Positions 1 through 7,472 of a DNA stretch of 64,000 nucleotides are shown piece after piece (the stretch's first letter is position 1; the number at the start of each line of letters is the position of its first letter). This stretch comes from an uncultured Prevotellaceae bacterium (GTDB lineage Bacteria; Bacteroidota; Bacteroidia; Bacteroidales; Muribaculaceae). Location: the NCBI GenBank assembly GCA_900316835.1, contig ONEL01000003.1:1-64000 (forward strand). The letters run 5' to 3'. A program made the translations under genes and the position numbers. Below the pieces are notes generated by a model. The model did no database searches, was not told where the DNA came from, and was given only the letters and a program-made list of their open reading frames with translations.

Positions 1-122
1 AAATTGTAAATTGCACTTTTTTGTACCTTTCAACTTCAGGGCATATTCGTTTCTACCTGTGTTACAGATACTTATAAAGTTCTCAAACACTTCCACATGG
101 AATAATAATTCCTTTGATATTC

Positions 123-275
123 ATGAGACTACCATTAAACCCAAGTCGGTCATTAGGATTTATGTTAGAACAGAATTTATTTTTAGCAGGTTGTAAAGAT
201 TTTGTTGAAGACATAGCGGGCTATGTCGATACAAAATTTGAAACAAAATGCAAAAATAAAACTGTTATGGCATAA
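123..275 (+). CDS. possible 50-codon small ORF (doubtful)
   Basis: An ATG at 123 opens 50 codons ending in TAA at 273-275. The predicted peptide has a Cys-containing middle (LFLAGCKDFVEDIAGYVD) and a Lys/Cys-rich end. The codon string GAC ATA GCG GGC TAT GTC also forms a perfect 8-bp inverted repeat at about 210-227. No ribosome binding site stands out and I do not recognise a family. It could be a small real gene, a remnant of a mobile element lying left of the window, or noise. The rest of 1-320 holds nothing else that I can support. Confidence 0.2.
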   Translation: MRLPLNPSRSLGFMLEQNLFLAGCKDFVEDIAGYVDTKFETKCKNKTVMA

Positions 276-324
276 AAAGACATCTAAACTAACCTATCGT
301 CGGCCAGATGACCGATTTGGGTTA

Positions 325-364
325 AAAAGCCGCATCACGAGTCAAAACACGTGATGCGGCTTTT
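325..364. terminator. rho-independent terminator, usable in both directions
   Basis: A perfect 10-bp stem, GCCGCATCAC at 329-338 with GTGATGCGGC at 351-360, is flanked by A-run and T-run. It lies just past the stop codon of the minus-strand gene at 383-766 and would end that transcript. Confidence 0.85.
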
Positions 365-382
365 AGTGTGTGAGAGAGAGTG

Positions 383-766
383 CTATGACTTCTTTCTAAT
401 TTGCACTTTGATGGGACCGTGAAAATTCATTTTGTCTCCTCGTGGGAGCAGAATGTCGATGCGATTGCGCAAGCGCCTTGCCATCTTGTCTTTCACTACC
501 CACACGCCATTGAGATTAGAATTGGCGCATTCAATGATCACTTCGTCACCCATTTTCACACCCAGCTTGCTAAACATGTCGGGCGAGAGGGCAATCCATT
601 TGATCTCATAATTTCTTAGCTTATTGTTGTCTATTCTTGAACCGCTGGCGGTTACCCAACCTGCGCCTCCCATGCCTGGATGATACTTTGTGGCTGTCAC
701 AGTCACTTGACCACTTGCATTGATTGAACAGAATAACAATACTAACAAAAATAAAGCGTTTCGCAT
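383..766 (-). CDS. small secreted protein, RlpA-like/double-psi beta-barrel-like
   Basis: A 127-residue protein with a signal peptide (about residues 1-19, ending in NASGQ). The body carries GMGGAGWVTASGSRID, GDEVIIEC and a late basic stretch ending in DILLPRGDK. This layout (small Gly-rich entry, conserved GD, late D) recalls RlpA-like/3D-type double-psi barrel folds found in cell-wall-acting proteins, but the match is by eye. It is expected in the periplasm or outside the cell. It is a single gene with its own promoter-like box at 846-853 and a terminator at 325-364. The function is unknown; a cell-wall role is inference only. Confidence 0.75.
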   Translation of the reverse strand: MRNALFLLVLLFCSINASGQVTVTATKYHPGMGGAGWVTASGSRIDNNKLRNYEIKWIALSPDMFSKLGVKMGDEVIIECANSNLNGVWVVKDKMARRLRNRIDILLPRGDKMNFHGPIKVQIRKKS

Positions 767-845
767 AAAAAATAATTTGGTTAATAACTGTGCTTCGGCA
801 CTAGTTGCTTAGATTTAAGCAACGTCACAACGCGCGAAAGCGATG

Positions 846-853
846 CAAAGATA
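846..853 (-). promoter_or_regulatory. Bacteroidota -7 box for the 383-766 gene
   Basis: On the minus strand this reads TATCTTTG, a match to TAnnTTTG. It sits about 80 bases upstream of the start codon, giving a leader of roughly 70 nt. Confidence 0.5.
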
Positions 854-950
854 TGAATAATTTCTTAAACCACAAAATATCACGCCGTGAGAGGCAATGC
901 TAACTCTATGAAATGCATTGCATTAACCCTTGAGGCATAGCAGTAAACAC

Positions 951-982
951 GCAGGACCAACGCTTGTGGGCATTGGTCCTGC
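951..982. terminator. hairpin downstream of ftsH
   Basis: Perfect 10-bp inverted repeat GCAGGACCAA / TTGGTCCTGC with a 12-nt loop, about 50 bases past the ftsH stop. The U-run in the ftsH direction is poor, so this may be a 3'-end stabiliser or a weak terminator. Confidence 0.5.
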
Positions 983-1034
983 ATATAATATCTTTTTATT
1001 AAAAAAAAGCTTAAAAACTGTTTACACTTAGGTT

Positions 1035-3095
1035 TTATTTCTTGAACTCAGGGGGCTCGATGTTACCAGCCTCGGTTTCGGTATCGTCGTTGGAGTCATC
1101 ACCCTCTTGTGGTAGTTGCCCCACAGTAATGCTAGTGTTATCGCTATTGGAGTCGGTTTGTTGTCCCTCAATGATATCGTTGCGAGAGGTCCATGGTCGC
1201 TTACCAAAGATTTTCTCGGCATCCTCGGTGTATATCACTTCCCGCTCAAGCAGTAGCTCGGCGAGCTCGTGGTGACCGGTGGTGTACTGACTCAAGATTT
1301 CACGCGCACGAGCATATTCTTTGTCGATAATCGCCTGTACTTCCTTGTCGATAGCTCTAGCACGCTCTTCGCTATAAGGCTTAGAGAAGCCATAGTTCTC
1401 GGTGCTGTCGTAGTAAGACACATTAGGCAACGAGTCACTCATGCCATAATAGGTTACCATGGCATAGGCAATCTTGGTGGCGCGTTCCAGGTCGTTGAGG
1501 GCACCGGTGTCGATAATTCCCAGGAACATTTCTTCCGCCACACGTCCTGCCATGAGAGAGCAAATCTTGTCGAGCAAAGCCTGGCGAGGTGTGATTTGGC
1601 GTTCCTCGGGCATATACCATGCCGCACCCAGAGCTTTGCCACGTGGCACGATGGTCACTTTCACTAGTGGATCGCCATATTGCAAGTGCCAGCTCACAGT
1701 AGCATGTCCCGCCTCATGAACGGCTATTGAGCGACGTTCCTCGTCGGTCATCACCTTTGAGCGTTTCTCCAGGCCACCAATGATGCGGTCGATGGCGTTG
1801 TTGAAGTCTTGTTTTTGCACCGCAACTTTATTGTTTCTCGCCGCTATGAGCGCCGCCTCGTTGCACACGTTAGCGATATCGGCACCCGAGAAGCCCGGAG
1901 TCTGCCTTGAGAGCATATCCAAGTCTACACTGCCGTCGGTCTTCACTCCCCGCAGATGCACCTGGAAAATTTCCTTGCGATCGTTAAGCTCGGGAAGGTC
2001 AACATAAATTTGACGGTCGAAACGTCCGGCACGCAACAGCGCTTTATCGAGAATATCAACACGGTTAGTAGCCGCAAGTATAATAATACCACTGTTAGTA
2101 CCAAAACCATCCATCTCGGTGAGCAACTGGTTGAGGGTGCTTTCGCGCTCATCGTTCCCACCCATGTTGGGGTTCTTGCCTCGGGCACGTCCCACGGCGT
2201 CTATCTCGTCGATAAACACGATGCAAGGAGCTTTATCCTTAGCTTGCTTGAAAAGGTCGCGCACACGCGATGCGCCTACACCCACAAACATCTCTACAAA
2301 GTCGCTACCCGACAGTGAGAAGAATGGCACATCGGCCTCACCGGCAACAGCCTTTGCCAGCAAAGTCTTACCAGTTCCCGGAGGTCCCACAAGCAAAGCT
2401 CCCTTAGGGATTTTTCCACCCAGGTTGGTGTAGCGCTGCGGGTTCTTGAGGAAGTCAACAATCTCAGCTACCTCGGTTTTAGCCTCGGCAAGACCAGCAA
2501 CGTCCTTGAACGTCACCTTGGTATTATCATTCTTGTCGAACAGTTTAGCTTTAGACTTACCAACGCTGAATATACCTCCACCGCCTGCCCCGCCAGCCAT
2601 GCGACGCGTCATCCAGAACCAGAACAAGATGAGCAACAAGATGGGTCCGAAGCCCCATATCCAGCTACTGATATCGCTGGCGGTGGCATAACGCACATCA
2701 CCCTTGAAGGCTCCGCTCTCATTCCACTCCTTTACATTATCCTCAAATTTCTCGCTCGAGGGGATTTGAGTGCTGATGTAAGGCTTGGTGTGCTGGGATT
2801 TTTTCACGTTCTTAAACAGAACATTAGTTAGCGAGTCGTTAACAAAGGCGTTAGCCTCTTGCTTGTTGCTATACACGATGATGCTATCTACACCACCCGT
2901 TCCAACATACTCCTTAAACTGAGTCCAGCTCACATCGCGACTAGTGGTCATGTCCTGACTCCAGTAAATGCCTAGAATGAGGGCCATGATTATCACATAC
3001 ATCCACAGGATGTTGAACTTGGGCTTCTTGCCCCTTGACTTATTGCCGGCACTGCTATTGTTGCTATTACTGCCGCCAAAGATATTATTCTTCAT
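1035..3095 (-). CDS. ftsH: ATP-dependent zinc metalloprotease FtsH
   Basis: A 686-residue inner-membrane AAA+ protease that extracts and degrades membrane and short-lived cytosolic proteins as a hexamer. It shows two membrane segments (about residues 29-46 and 144-163) bracketing a periplasmic domain. The AAA domain has Walker A GPPGTGKT (237-244), Walker B FIDEID (294-299) and the Arg-finger region RAGRFD. The zinc site HEAGH is at 460-464. The N-terminus is Asn/Ser/Gly-rich, and the C-terminal tail is acidic and low in complexity, which is common in Bacteroidota. It lies 50 bases downstream of rsfS on the same strand and is probably co-transcribed with it. Confidence 0.98.
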   Translation of the reverse strand: MKNNIFGGSNSNNSSAGNKSRGKKPKFNILWMYVIIMALILGIYWSQDMTTSRDVSWTQFKEYVGTGGVDSIIVYSNKQEANAFVNDSLTNVLFKNVKKSQHTKPYISTQIPSSEKFEDNVKEWNESGAFKGDVRYATASDISSWIWGFGPILLLILFWFWMTRRMAGGAGGGGIFSVGKSKAKLFDKNDNTKVTFKDVAGLAEAKTEVAEIVDFLKNPQRYTNLGGKIPKGALLVGPPGTGKTLLAKAVAGEADVPFFSLSGSDFVEMFVGVGASRVRDLFKQAKDKAPCIVFIDEIDAVGRARGKNPNMGGNDERESTLNQLLTEMDGFGTNSGIIILAATNRVDILDKALLRAGRFDRQIYVDLPELNDRKEIFQVHLRGVKTDGSVDLDMLSRQTPGFSGADIANVCNEAALIAARNNKVAVQKQDFNNAIDRIIGGLEKRSKVMTDEERRSIAVHEAGHATVSWHLQYGDPLVKVTIVPRGKALGAAWYMPEERQITPRQALLDKICSLMAGRVAEEMFLGIIDTGALNDLERATKIAYAMVTYYGMSDSLPNVSYYDSTENYGFSKPYSEERARAIDKEVQAIIDKEYARAREILSQYTTGHHELAELLLEREVIYTEDAEKIFGKRPWTSRNDIIEGQQTDSNSDNTSITVGQLPQEGDDSNDDTETEAGNIEPPEFKK

Positions 3096-3145
3096 TAATC
3101 TCTAGAATGGTTTTAATTCATTAAGTTCTCATGCAGAGCACAAGG

Positions 3146-3505
3146 TCAATCCAGGTTGGCAATGCGGCGGATAGTGGCATCGGCCCACAATTCCTCAAGA
3201 TTGTAACGCTCGCGCTCCTCAGGAAGAAAGATATGTGCAAAAACCGTGCCATAATCTATCACTATCCATTGTGAATTTTGATAGCCGTCGTAATTATAGG
3301 GCTTTTGACCTGTGGTCTTCTGCACATATTCCCGCACACTGTCGGCAATGGCTTCCACTTGGATTTTAGTATTTCCTGTAGCTATTACAAAGCCTGTGGT
3401 AGTGGCATATTCCAGCCCCGTCAAGTCGATGTGAACGATATCACGCCCTTTTTTCTCTTGAATACCCTCAATGATTCTCTCGATAATTTCGTTTGTCTCT
3501 GCCAT
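3146..3505 (-). CDS. rsfS: ribosome silencing factor RsfS (Iojap/YbeB)
   Basis: A 119-residue protein covering the whole RsfS family. RsfS binds ribosomal protein uL14 and blocks joining of the subunits when nutrients are scarce. The family pattern is visible: a DIVHIDLTGLEYATTTGFVI block near residues 22-41, the ATGNT stretch, and the C-terminal QWIVIDYGTVFAHIFLPEER block. It is the first gene of a two-gene operon with ftsH, and a TACCTTTG box lies about 25 bases upstream. The assignment is firm from length and motifs. Confidence 0.95.
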   Translation of the reverse strand: MAETNEIIERIIEGIQEKKGRDIVHIDLTGLEYATTTGFVIATGNTKIQVEAIADSVREYVQKTTGQKPYNYDGYQNSQWIVIDYGTVFAHIFLPEERERYNLEELWADATIRRIANLD

Positions 3506-3529
3506 TAAAAAAGTGTAATTATTTTCCTA

Positions 3530-3537
3530 CAAAGGTA
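3530..3537 (-). promoter_or_regulatory. -7 box for rsfS-ftsH
   Basis: Reads TACCTTTG on the minus strand, 25 bases upstream of the rsfS ATG. It matches the Bacteroidota TAnnTTTG element. Confidence 0.55.
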
Positions 3538-3652
3538 GAACATTTCTAATTCATAGCAAAAAAAAGATGGTAGTTTTGTTTTTTTTTACTTTTTTCTCGC
3601 AACTTGTTGATAAATTGTTAAGTGTTTATTTTTTTCAAATCAAATGTTTCGC

Positions 3653-3660
3653 TAACTTTG
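3653..3660 (+). promoter_or_regulatory. -7 box for the DUF3127 gene
   Basis: TAACTTTG, 46 bases upstream of the ATG at 3707. No clear -33 TTTG at the ideal distance. Confidence 0.5.
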
Positions 3661-3706
3661 CACAACTTTTGAATAAAAATTATTAACGCACAAAATATTG
3701 ATATCA

Positions 3707-4111
3707 ATGGAAGTAAAAGGTAGAATTATCCAAAAACTCGACCCACAGAGTGGCACGTCGAAGGCTGGAAATCAGTGGAAAAAGCAAGAGTATATTCTTG
3801 AAACTCTTGATAATTTTCCACGCAAAATTTGTTTCGACTTCTTCGGTGAGCGTGCCGACCAGTACCCCCTTAACGTGGGCGACATGGTGAACTTGAGTTT
3901 CGACATTGAGAGCCGCGAGTATCAAGGACGATGGTACACTAGCATACGCGGTTGGAAAGCCGAGAAAGTAGACCCCAATGCTGCAGCAGCGCCCGCTCAG
4001 GCACCCATGCCACCAGCCGATGCCGGCATGCCACAGCCTGCGGCACCATCTCCCATGAGTGAAGTGCCTAACTTCTCAGAGCCTCAAGATGGCGATGACC
4101 TACCCTTCTAA
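3707..4111 (+). CDS. DUF3127 domain protein (small OB-fold-like, SSB-resembling)
   Basis: The N-terminal ~90 residues match DUF3127 as I know it from Bacteroidota: start EVKGRIIQKL, then QEYILET, then GDMVNLSFDIESREYQGRWYTS. The last ~45 residues are Ala/Pro/Met-rich and end in an acidic tip (DDLPF), much as in SSB proteins, where such a tip binds partners. I chose the ATG at 3707 rather than the in-frame TTG at 3698, because the family begins MEVKG. By analogy it may bind single-stranded nucleic acid in the cytoplasm, but that is inference. It is monocistronic, with a strong terminator at 4138-4175. Confidence 0.85.
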   Translation: MEVKGRIIQKLDPQSGTSKAGNQWKKQEYILETLDNFPRKICFDFFGERADQYPLNVGDMVNLSFDIESREYQGRWYTSIRGWKAEKVDPNAAAAPAQAPMPPADAGMPQPAAPSPMSEVPNFSEPQDGDDLPF

Positions 4112-4137
4112 GGCGAGTTTAGGAGAAAAAAAAACTA

Positions 4138-4175
4138 AGAGAGCTAGCATGAACATAACATGCTAGCTCTCTTTT
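4138..4175 (+). terminator. rho-independent terminator after the DUF3127 gene
   Basis: 14-bp perfect stem AGAGAGCTAGCATG / CATGCTAGCTCTCT (4138-4151 with 4159-4172) followed by a T-run. Confidence 0.9.
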
Positions 4176-4264
4176 TATTACAATCATCATGCAAATTCAT
4201 CACTTAAAATAGATTGCCTTTATTAACATAATTTATATAGCTACTCTTATAGATAATTTTTTGC

Positions 4265-4272
4265 TACCTTTG
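4265..4272 (+). promoter_or_regulatory. -7 box at the left edge of the duplicated segment
   Basis: TACCTTTG, 42 bases before the ATG of the broken regulator copy at 4314. It probably was the original promoter of the regulator gene now starting at 5014, from which it is separated by the inserted copy. Confidence 0.45.
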
Positions 4273-4281
4273 TGTATATAT

Positions 4282-4375
4282 ATTCATAATCCAATTGAAA
4301 AACTTGAATAAACATGTCAATATCTTACACTATGTTAAAACACCACATTTGGTCATGTGCTTTGTCCATAGTATC
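4282..4375 (+). repeat. 94-bp direct duplicate of 4982-5075 (start of the regulator gene)
   Basis: Bases 4282-4375 equal 4982-5075 at an exact offset of 700, with two differences, both C versus T (4313/5013 and 4328/5028). The unit covers the leader and the first ~20 codons of the regulator gene. Identity stops sharply on both sides. Confidence 0.95.
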
Positions 4376-4409
4376 TTTGAGGCATCGTTGGCAAAAAAAA
4401 GACACTTAA
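4314..4409 (+). pseudogene. broken 5' end of the regulator gene
   Basis: The ATG at 4314 gives the same first ~20 residues as the intact regulator at 5014 (start MSISYTMLKHHIW), including the start of its hydrophobic N-terminus. At 4376 it runs into the second duplicated segment, adds about ten unrelated residues and stops at 4407-4409. It is a remnant of the rearrangement and cannot make the regulator. Confidence 0.8.
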
Positions 4410-4979
4410 AACAACGACACGAGCGTTGAAAATGGCAATGTGCGAGTCCACAAAATGTAGAAAATTTAACTATATTTTGTCATGCAGAGATGCAAGTTGT
4501 CGCAAAACAAAGTGCAATGTGTCGTGGGGTGAACGCATGAATTAAAATGTTTCTAACTTTGCAAGTTGGGTAAACACATGGTCGCTCAACATTCTAGAAA
4601 AGTATGAAAAACAAAAAACTAATCATGTCCACAACAATTGCGCTAGGGATCATGTCCATGAGCGCAAAAGTGACACATTTTGATTATTCTAATTACGAAT
4701 TCAAGTACACTGATGGCGGTATAGAGAAAACAGCAAAGCTAACCAATGAGGCTACCACGACTAACCACATGATAGCATTATTAAAAGCTGTGTATACCGA
4801 CCCCACTATCCCAGACACATGGTATGGCTATGACTACAATGGGTCACAGTTAGGGAAAATAGAATACAATCTCTTTGCGTCTATCGCACCTTGGATTAAG
4901 GGAGCTAATGAAACTTATAGCGACCCCTACGATGACGGAATGACCCTGCTGCTTGTGCAAATGAAAGACGGATGGTATT
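4376..4979 (+). repeat. 604-bp partial copy of 7208-7848 (leader and N-terminus of the 939-aa gene)
   Basis: Alignable end to end with 7208-7848. It has scattered substitutions, one extra A in an A-run near 4393-4400, and about 38 bases missing just upstream of the start codon (the stretch 7421 to about 7460 of the full copy). The copy therefore carries its own promoter-like box and signal peptide. It ends exactly where the second copy of the 94-bp unit begins. Confidence 0.95.
4554..4561 (+). promoter_or_regulatory. duplicated -7 box
   Basis: TAACTTTG, the counterpart of 7385-7392. It could drive the truncated ORF at 4604 and, by read-through, the regulator at 5014. Confidence 0.45.
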
Positions 4980-4981
4980 AA
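4604..4981 (+). pseudogene. truncated N-terminal copy of the 939-aa secreted protein
   Basis: 125 codons, nearly identical to residues 1-125 of the protein encoded at 7473-10292, including the signal peptide. Differences include M/I, G/W, K/N, G/D and N/D swaps. The reading frame stops at a TAA created at the junction with the 94-bp repeat, directly after GWY. Most changes are substitutions that keep the frame open, so a short secreted product could still be made, but it lacks over 85% of the parent protein. Most simply it is a fragment left by the local duplication. A decoy or a silent donor for recombination is an alternative with no direct support. Confidence 0.8.
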
Positions 4982-5013
4982 ATTCATAATCCAATTGAAA
5001 AACTTGAATAAAT

Positions 5014-6825
5014 ATGTCAATATCTTATACTATGTTAAAACACCACATTTGGTCATGTGCTTTGTCCATAGTATCGCTATTTCTTTTTTTAATATTGTGG
5101 GGCTGCAACGGGGTAAATTCAACATCACACAAGGTTGACTCCAGCGACACTATCTATAGCGCCCAAAAGGCAATGGAGATTTATGACTACAACCCCAATC
5201 GTGCCATGCTCATCATCGACTCGGCCGAGGTAATTAAAAACATATCGTATTTTAGAGCACAATTTCTGAGAGCTAAAGTGCTCAGCCAGTCATGCGTTGA
5301 ACAACATCTAGATTCGGCCTATAGCATAGCACTCTCACTTGTGGATTGCGACTCGGTAGAGAATGACCTAAACAACAAATTTGATGTGCTTGAATTGCTT
5401 TCTAACATTTCTCGGCTCAAGGGAGACGAGGAGAACAGTTTGCGATGGTTAACGCAGCTCGAAAACGTGTGCCATGAGCAGGGCGATGAGATTTCGGCAC
5501 TGCGCACCAAGGCCGAGATTGGCGCAATCCTGGTGCTCCTGGGCGAGAGCAAGATGGGAGAAGCCAAGCTCGACAACGCTATTAGCAGTCTTGACCGTTA
5601 CACCACCTTCAATGGCATGGACGCTTGCGTTATTGCCATGAAGCGCAAGATTAGTGTTATAGCCGAGAGTAATCTCAACGAGGTGATAAATCTTTCTAAG
5701 CGCATTATTTCTAAGATGGACTACTATGAAAGCCATTATGACAAGTGCCACGATGATTCCTATCGTGAAACATCCAAGAATGATGTGCCAAAATATTGCA
5801 ACTTCTACCGTGCTCAAGCATTTGGTTTCATGGCCAATGCCTATGCCATGACAGGAAATCATCAAGAGGCAAGCAAGGCGCTTGCGATGTTTGAGAAAAG
5901 TGATTTGTCTCACACTATCAATGGACGCATGACTGTGGTGCTCGCTTATTGTGAGATGGGCGAGTTTAACAAGGTGCTCACCCTATATGATGAAGTTGAG
6001 AAAAGCCAACTTACCGACACCATTAATCGTAGTTTTGCAAGGCTGTTGCGATGCAGTGCCATTGCAATGGGAGCCACTGGTAAGCAAAAACAGGGCATTG
6101 GGTTGTGGAAACGATATAACAACCTCGTGCAACGCGTGAATAATGAGCTACCAGCCAGCAAAGCCCACGACTATGCAGCCCGCTACCATCTCGAGGAACA
6201 GCAACACAAGATTCAGGAAGATGAGACCGAGATAAAATACATGCGCCTAAGCATAGTAGCATCGATAGTGGCGTTCTTGCTTGCGCTAGCCTTTGCAATC
6301 TATTTCTTCAGTCAGCGATGCAAAATGTCAACCAAGAACAAGATATTAACAGCTCAAATCTCGGAAGCCAACAAATACAAGATAAAATACACTGAATTGA
6401 CCGAAGCCAAAACTAAAGAAGAAACCGAGAACGAAGCCTATAACCAGCAAGAGGATGACAGCAAGCTCAGCATTGACGACACGACCGATTACGTCAAGGT
6501 GTTTGAAATAATGAGCGCTGCAATTATTAGCAAGCAGTTATATCTTGACCCAAACATGGGTCGACAAACGTTAATCGACCTCTTTGGCGTGAGCAAGGAG
6601 GTTGTGGGCTCGGCATTTGCCAAGGGTAGCAAATATGGTTCTCTCACATCTTTCATTAACACCTGTCGCTTGACCCATGCTGTAAAATTGCTTGACGATA
6701 ACAAGGAAATGTCGATAAAGGAAATTGCTCTTGCAAGTGGATATTACAACGTCAACACCTTTAGTCGAAACTTCAAGGCTAAGTATTCTATGTCTCCTAG
6801 CGAATATAGAATTATCAAGACATAG
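5014..6825 (+). CDS. membrane-anchored TPR protein with C-terminal AraC-type HTH
   Basis: A 603-residue regulator. The hydrophobic N-terminus ends in a lipobox-like LWGC (about residues 27-30). A long alpha-helical, TPR-like region follows (about 40-405), then one membrane segment (about 412-433), a charged coiled linker, and an AraC-family DNA-binding domain at about 494-602 (IKEIALASGYYNVNTFSRNF and the closing MSPSEYR). This architecture is common in Bacteroidota: a periplasmic TPR sensor whose cytosolic HTH controls nearby genes. The likely target is the secreted protein gene 650 bases downstream (inference). Its 5' end was duplicated (4282-4375), so its promoter is now separated from it by 700 bp of inserted DNA. 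Confidence 0.85.
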   Translation: MSISYTMLKHHIWSCALSIVSLFLFLILWGCNGVNSTSHKVDSSDTIYSAQKAMEIYDYNPNRAMLIIDSAEVIKNISYFRAQFLRAKVLSQSCVEQHLDSAYSIALSLVDCDSVENDLNNKFDVLELLSNISRLKGDEENSLRWLTQLENVCHEQGDEISALRTKAEIGAILVLLGESKMGEAKLDNAISSLDRYTTFNGMDACVIAMKRKISVIAESNLNEVINLSKRIISKMDYYESHYDKCHDDSYRETSKNDVPKYCNFYRAQAFGFMANAYAMTGNHQEASKALAMFEKSDLSHTINGRMTVVLAYCEMGEFNKVLTLYDEVEKSQLTDTINRSFARLLRCSAIAMGATGKQKQGIGLWKRYNNLVQRVNNELPASKAHDYAARYHLEEQQHKIQEDETEIKYMRLSIVASIVAFLLALAFAIYFFSQRCKMSTKNKILTAQISEANKYKIKYTELTEAKTKEETENEAYNQQEDDSKLSIDDTTDYVKVFEIMSAAIISKQLYLDPNMGRQTLIDLFGVSKEVVGSAFAKGSKYGSLTSFINTCRLTHAVKLLDDNKEMSIKEIALASGYYNVNTFSRNFKAKYSMSPSEYRIIKT

Positions 6826-6930
6826 AGTGTCTCATCCCCCCCAAAAAAATGCGCAGTGCAACTGCAAGCAATCAGCAAGTCTAAAACCACATCAAGTTGT
6901 CGCAAATTAATCTACGATTTGTCTTTAGTA

Positions 6931-6961
6931 TTTCTGTTTTGGCAGGAACACTATAATTTTG
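6931..6961 (+). promoter_or_regulatory. promoter-like element in the regulator/secreted-protein gap
   Basis: TAATTTTG at 6954-6961 matches the -7 consensus, and TTTC at 6931-6934 sits 19 bases upstream, one change from the -33 TTTG. No ORF starts just downstream, which suggests a non-coding transcript. Confidence 0.5.
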
Positions 6962-6967
6962 CAGTAA

Positions 6968-7120
6968 CAAAAGCACAGATATTATTGACTAAAAAAGATT
7001 TTTAGAGTTCGCTTTGCATTAAAAGCATTGAAGGTTAGTAAAAAGAAACCCCAAATCTAATCCGTGTTCTTTTTTCGTGCGGTCGTCACAGTCCCCTAAC
7101 AGGTGTGACGGCCGTTTTTT
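6968..7120 (+). ncRNA. candidate small RNA of about 150 nt
   Basis: Bounded on the left by the promoter-like element at 6931-6961 and on the right by a strong terminator at 7081-7120, with no convincing ORF inside. It holds a 7-bp hairpin (CTAAAAA/TTTTTAG, 6989-7005) and the 10-bp terminal stem. It could be a stand-alone sRNA (a 6S-like or base-pairing RNA) or just the 3' end of the regulator transcript. I recognise no known family. The rest of the 6826-7472 gap holds a CAAGTTGTCGCAAA motif at 6893-6906 and the leader of the next gene. Confidence 0.4.
7081..7120 (+). terminator. rho-independent terminator
   Basis: Stem GGTCGTCACA (7081-7090) with TGTGACGGCC (7104-7113), one G-T pair, then a run of seven T. 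Confidence 0.85.
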
Positions 7121-7384
7121 TAAAACAATTCATGGCAATTGAGGGAAGGAAGACTGGCGCACGCCACACACACTAGTTAACACAAAGTTTCATCGCCCAG
7201 GAGTTTTTTTGAGGCATCGTTGGCAAAAAAAGACACTTAAAACAACAACACGAGCGTTGAAAATGGCAATGTGCGAGTCTACAAAATGTAGAAAATTTAA
7301 CTGTATTTTGTCATGCAGAGACGCAAGTTGTCGCAAAACAAAGTGCAATGTGTCGTGGGGTGAACGCATGAATTAAAATGTTTC

Positions 7385-7392
7385 TAACTTTG
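7385..7392 (+). promoter_or_regulatory. -7 box for the 939-aa secreted protein gene
   Basis: TAACTTTG, 80 bases before the ATG at 7473. The leader between them includes the ~38 bases that are missing from the duplicated copy. Confidence 0.5.
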
Positions 7393-7472
7393 CAAGTTGG
7401 GTAAACACATGGTCGCTCAACTAGCGACGATCTAACCAATAAAACATTAATTAAATATTTATTTAGAAAAGT

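Noticed and set aside
11..196. 61-codon frame at the left edge
   Set aside because: Phe/Ser/Thr-rich, no ribosome binding site, and overlaps in another frame the slightly more plausible small ORF at 123-275.
4282..5075. Insertion sequence as the cause of the 700-bp insertion
   Set aside because: No transposase, no terminal inverted repeats; the inserted DNA is a copy of the neighbouring gene, and the 94-bp flanking repeat is far too long for a target-site duplication.
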